Below, one piece after another: positions 43,443-43,755 of a stretch of 43,755 nt of DNA. The position numbers and the translations under genes are program-made. The stretch is taken from NCBI GenBank assembly GCA_964468435.1, contig CAYXVE010000046.1, positions 1 to 43,755 of the forward strand, read 5' to 3'. Position 1 is the first letter of the stretch. Each line of letters starts with the position of its first letter. This DNA is from JBCCTX01 sp964468435 (GTDB taxonomy: Bacteria; Bacteroidota; Bacteroidia; J057). Below the pieces are notes generated by a model. It had not been told where the DNA came from and made no database searches. It saw only the letters and a list, made by a program, of their open reading frames with translations.

Positions 43443-43755
43443 GGTAATTAAGTTTGTTTTATCAATAAGCAGGAACTAATCCTCGCCTATTTAAATGGAT
43501 TTAACAATATTAATTTGATCACTTACTTCTTCAACTCGATTATATAGAAAACTTACACGCTCATGTCTTTTTTATTCCTCCTCTATACGATCTCAAAAAC
43601 TTTATTGTCTATGTAAATATACATGGATATTACGAAAGATCTATTATGAATGTACCTGTTATGCAAAAATATTAAGCATTAAGCCCATGATAGAGACTTT
43701 TGTCATCGTATGGATTTGAAGTAAAGTTTATGTTAGGTTTCTTATTAATTTTGTA
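43443..43755. other. 313-nt AT-rich flank without a gene
   Basis: No supported reading frame. It should hold the promoter of the TPR/channel operon, but I see no exact TAnnTTTG on the minus strand. It contains the AAAGTTTATGTTA phrase (about 43724) also present upstream of susC. Confidence 0.4.

Noticed and set aside
1..43755. search for CRISPR arrays, tRNA/rRNA, tmRNA, riboswitches and intact insertion sequences
   Set aside because: No spaced direct repeats, cloverleaf, conserved aptamer words or transposase frames were seen by eye; only small RNAs could have escaped.

Overview
The window reads as a chromosomal segment of a Bacteroidota bacterium, probably Cytophagia- or Saprospiria-like. 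The evidence is a SusC/SusD pair, a protein with a C-terminal type IX secretion/gliding-type sorting domain, several lipoproteins with short lipoboxes, FG-GAP/UnbV and DUF4197 proteins, moderately low GC, few strong Shine-Dalgarno sites, and promoters of the Bacteroidota type (TTG ~20 nt upstream of TAnnTTTG). I see no tRNA, rRNA, CRISPR array, intact insertion sequence or prophage. Placement below class level is not possible by eye.

Layout. 1-1.8 kb: a repeat-bearing flank and two minus-strand lipoproteins. 1.9-6.3 kb (+): two Tat-signal sugar-type enzymes (a Gfo/Idh/MocA oxidoreductase and a TIM-barrel isomerase), a CCA-adding-type nucleotidyltransferase with an HD domain, and an outer-membrane barrel. 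6.3-9.6 kb: a SnoaL-like secreted protein, the rplU-rpmA ribosomal operon with a readable promoter and terminator, a lipoprotein, and an O-antigen ligase/polymerase. 9.8-14.2 kb (+): LysM/RlpA-like protein, CPBP protease, CBS-domain cystathionine beta-synthase/cysteine synthase, TPR protein. 14.2-19.1 kb (-): TonB receptor, unknown secreted protein, yidD-hisI, a LuxR-type response regulator with an altered acidic pocket, and an azurin-like copper lipoprotein. 19.2-25.4 kb: fasciclin lipoprotein, the lolD-chaN-helicase operon (-), a DUF4197 lipoprotein and a MacB-type permease. 25.4-29.5 kb: a decayed response regulator and a large FG-GAP lipoprotein. 29.7-32.1 kb (+): rbsK-ywbE, a possible gene remnant, a DUF4177 protein and an internally deleted pirin. 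32.1-39.0 kb (-): a sorted surface protein with a small lipoprotein, then susD and susC. 39.5-43.4 kb (-): a probable five-gene run of two paralogous TPR proteins, a voltage-gated-channel-like protein, an ECF S-component-like protein and a phosphoribosyltransferase.

Most genes are recognisable housekeeping, envelope or nutrient-uptake functions; I did not find a convincing new multi-gene defence or biosynthetic system. The points most worth a second look are the pirin whose first cupin appears to have been removed in frame (31549-32076), the relic of a response regulator in an apparently empty intergenic region (25388-25560), the response regulator with Thr where the second pocket Asp should be (17631-18266), and the channel/ECF-S/phosphoribosyltransferase operon (39517-43442).
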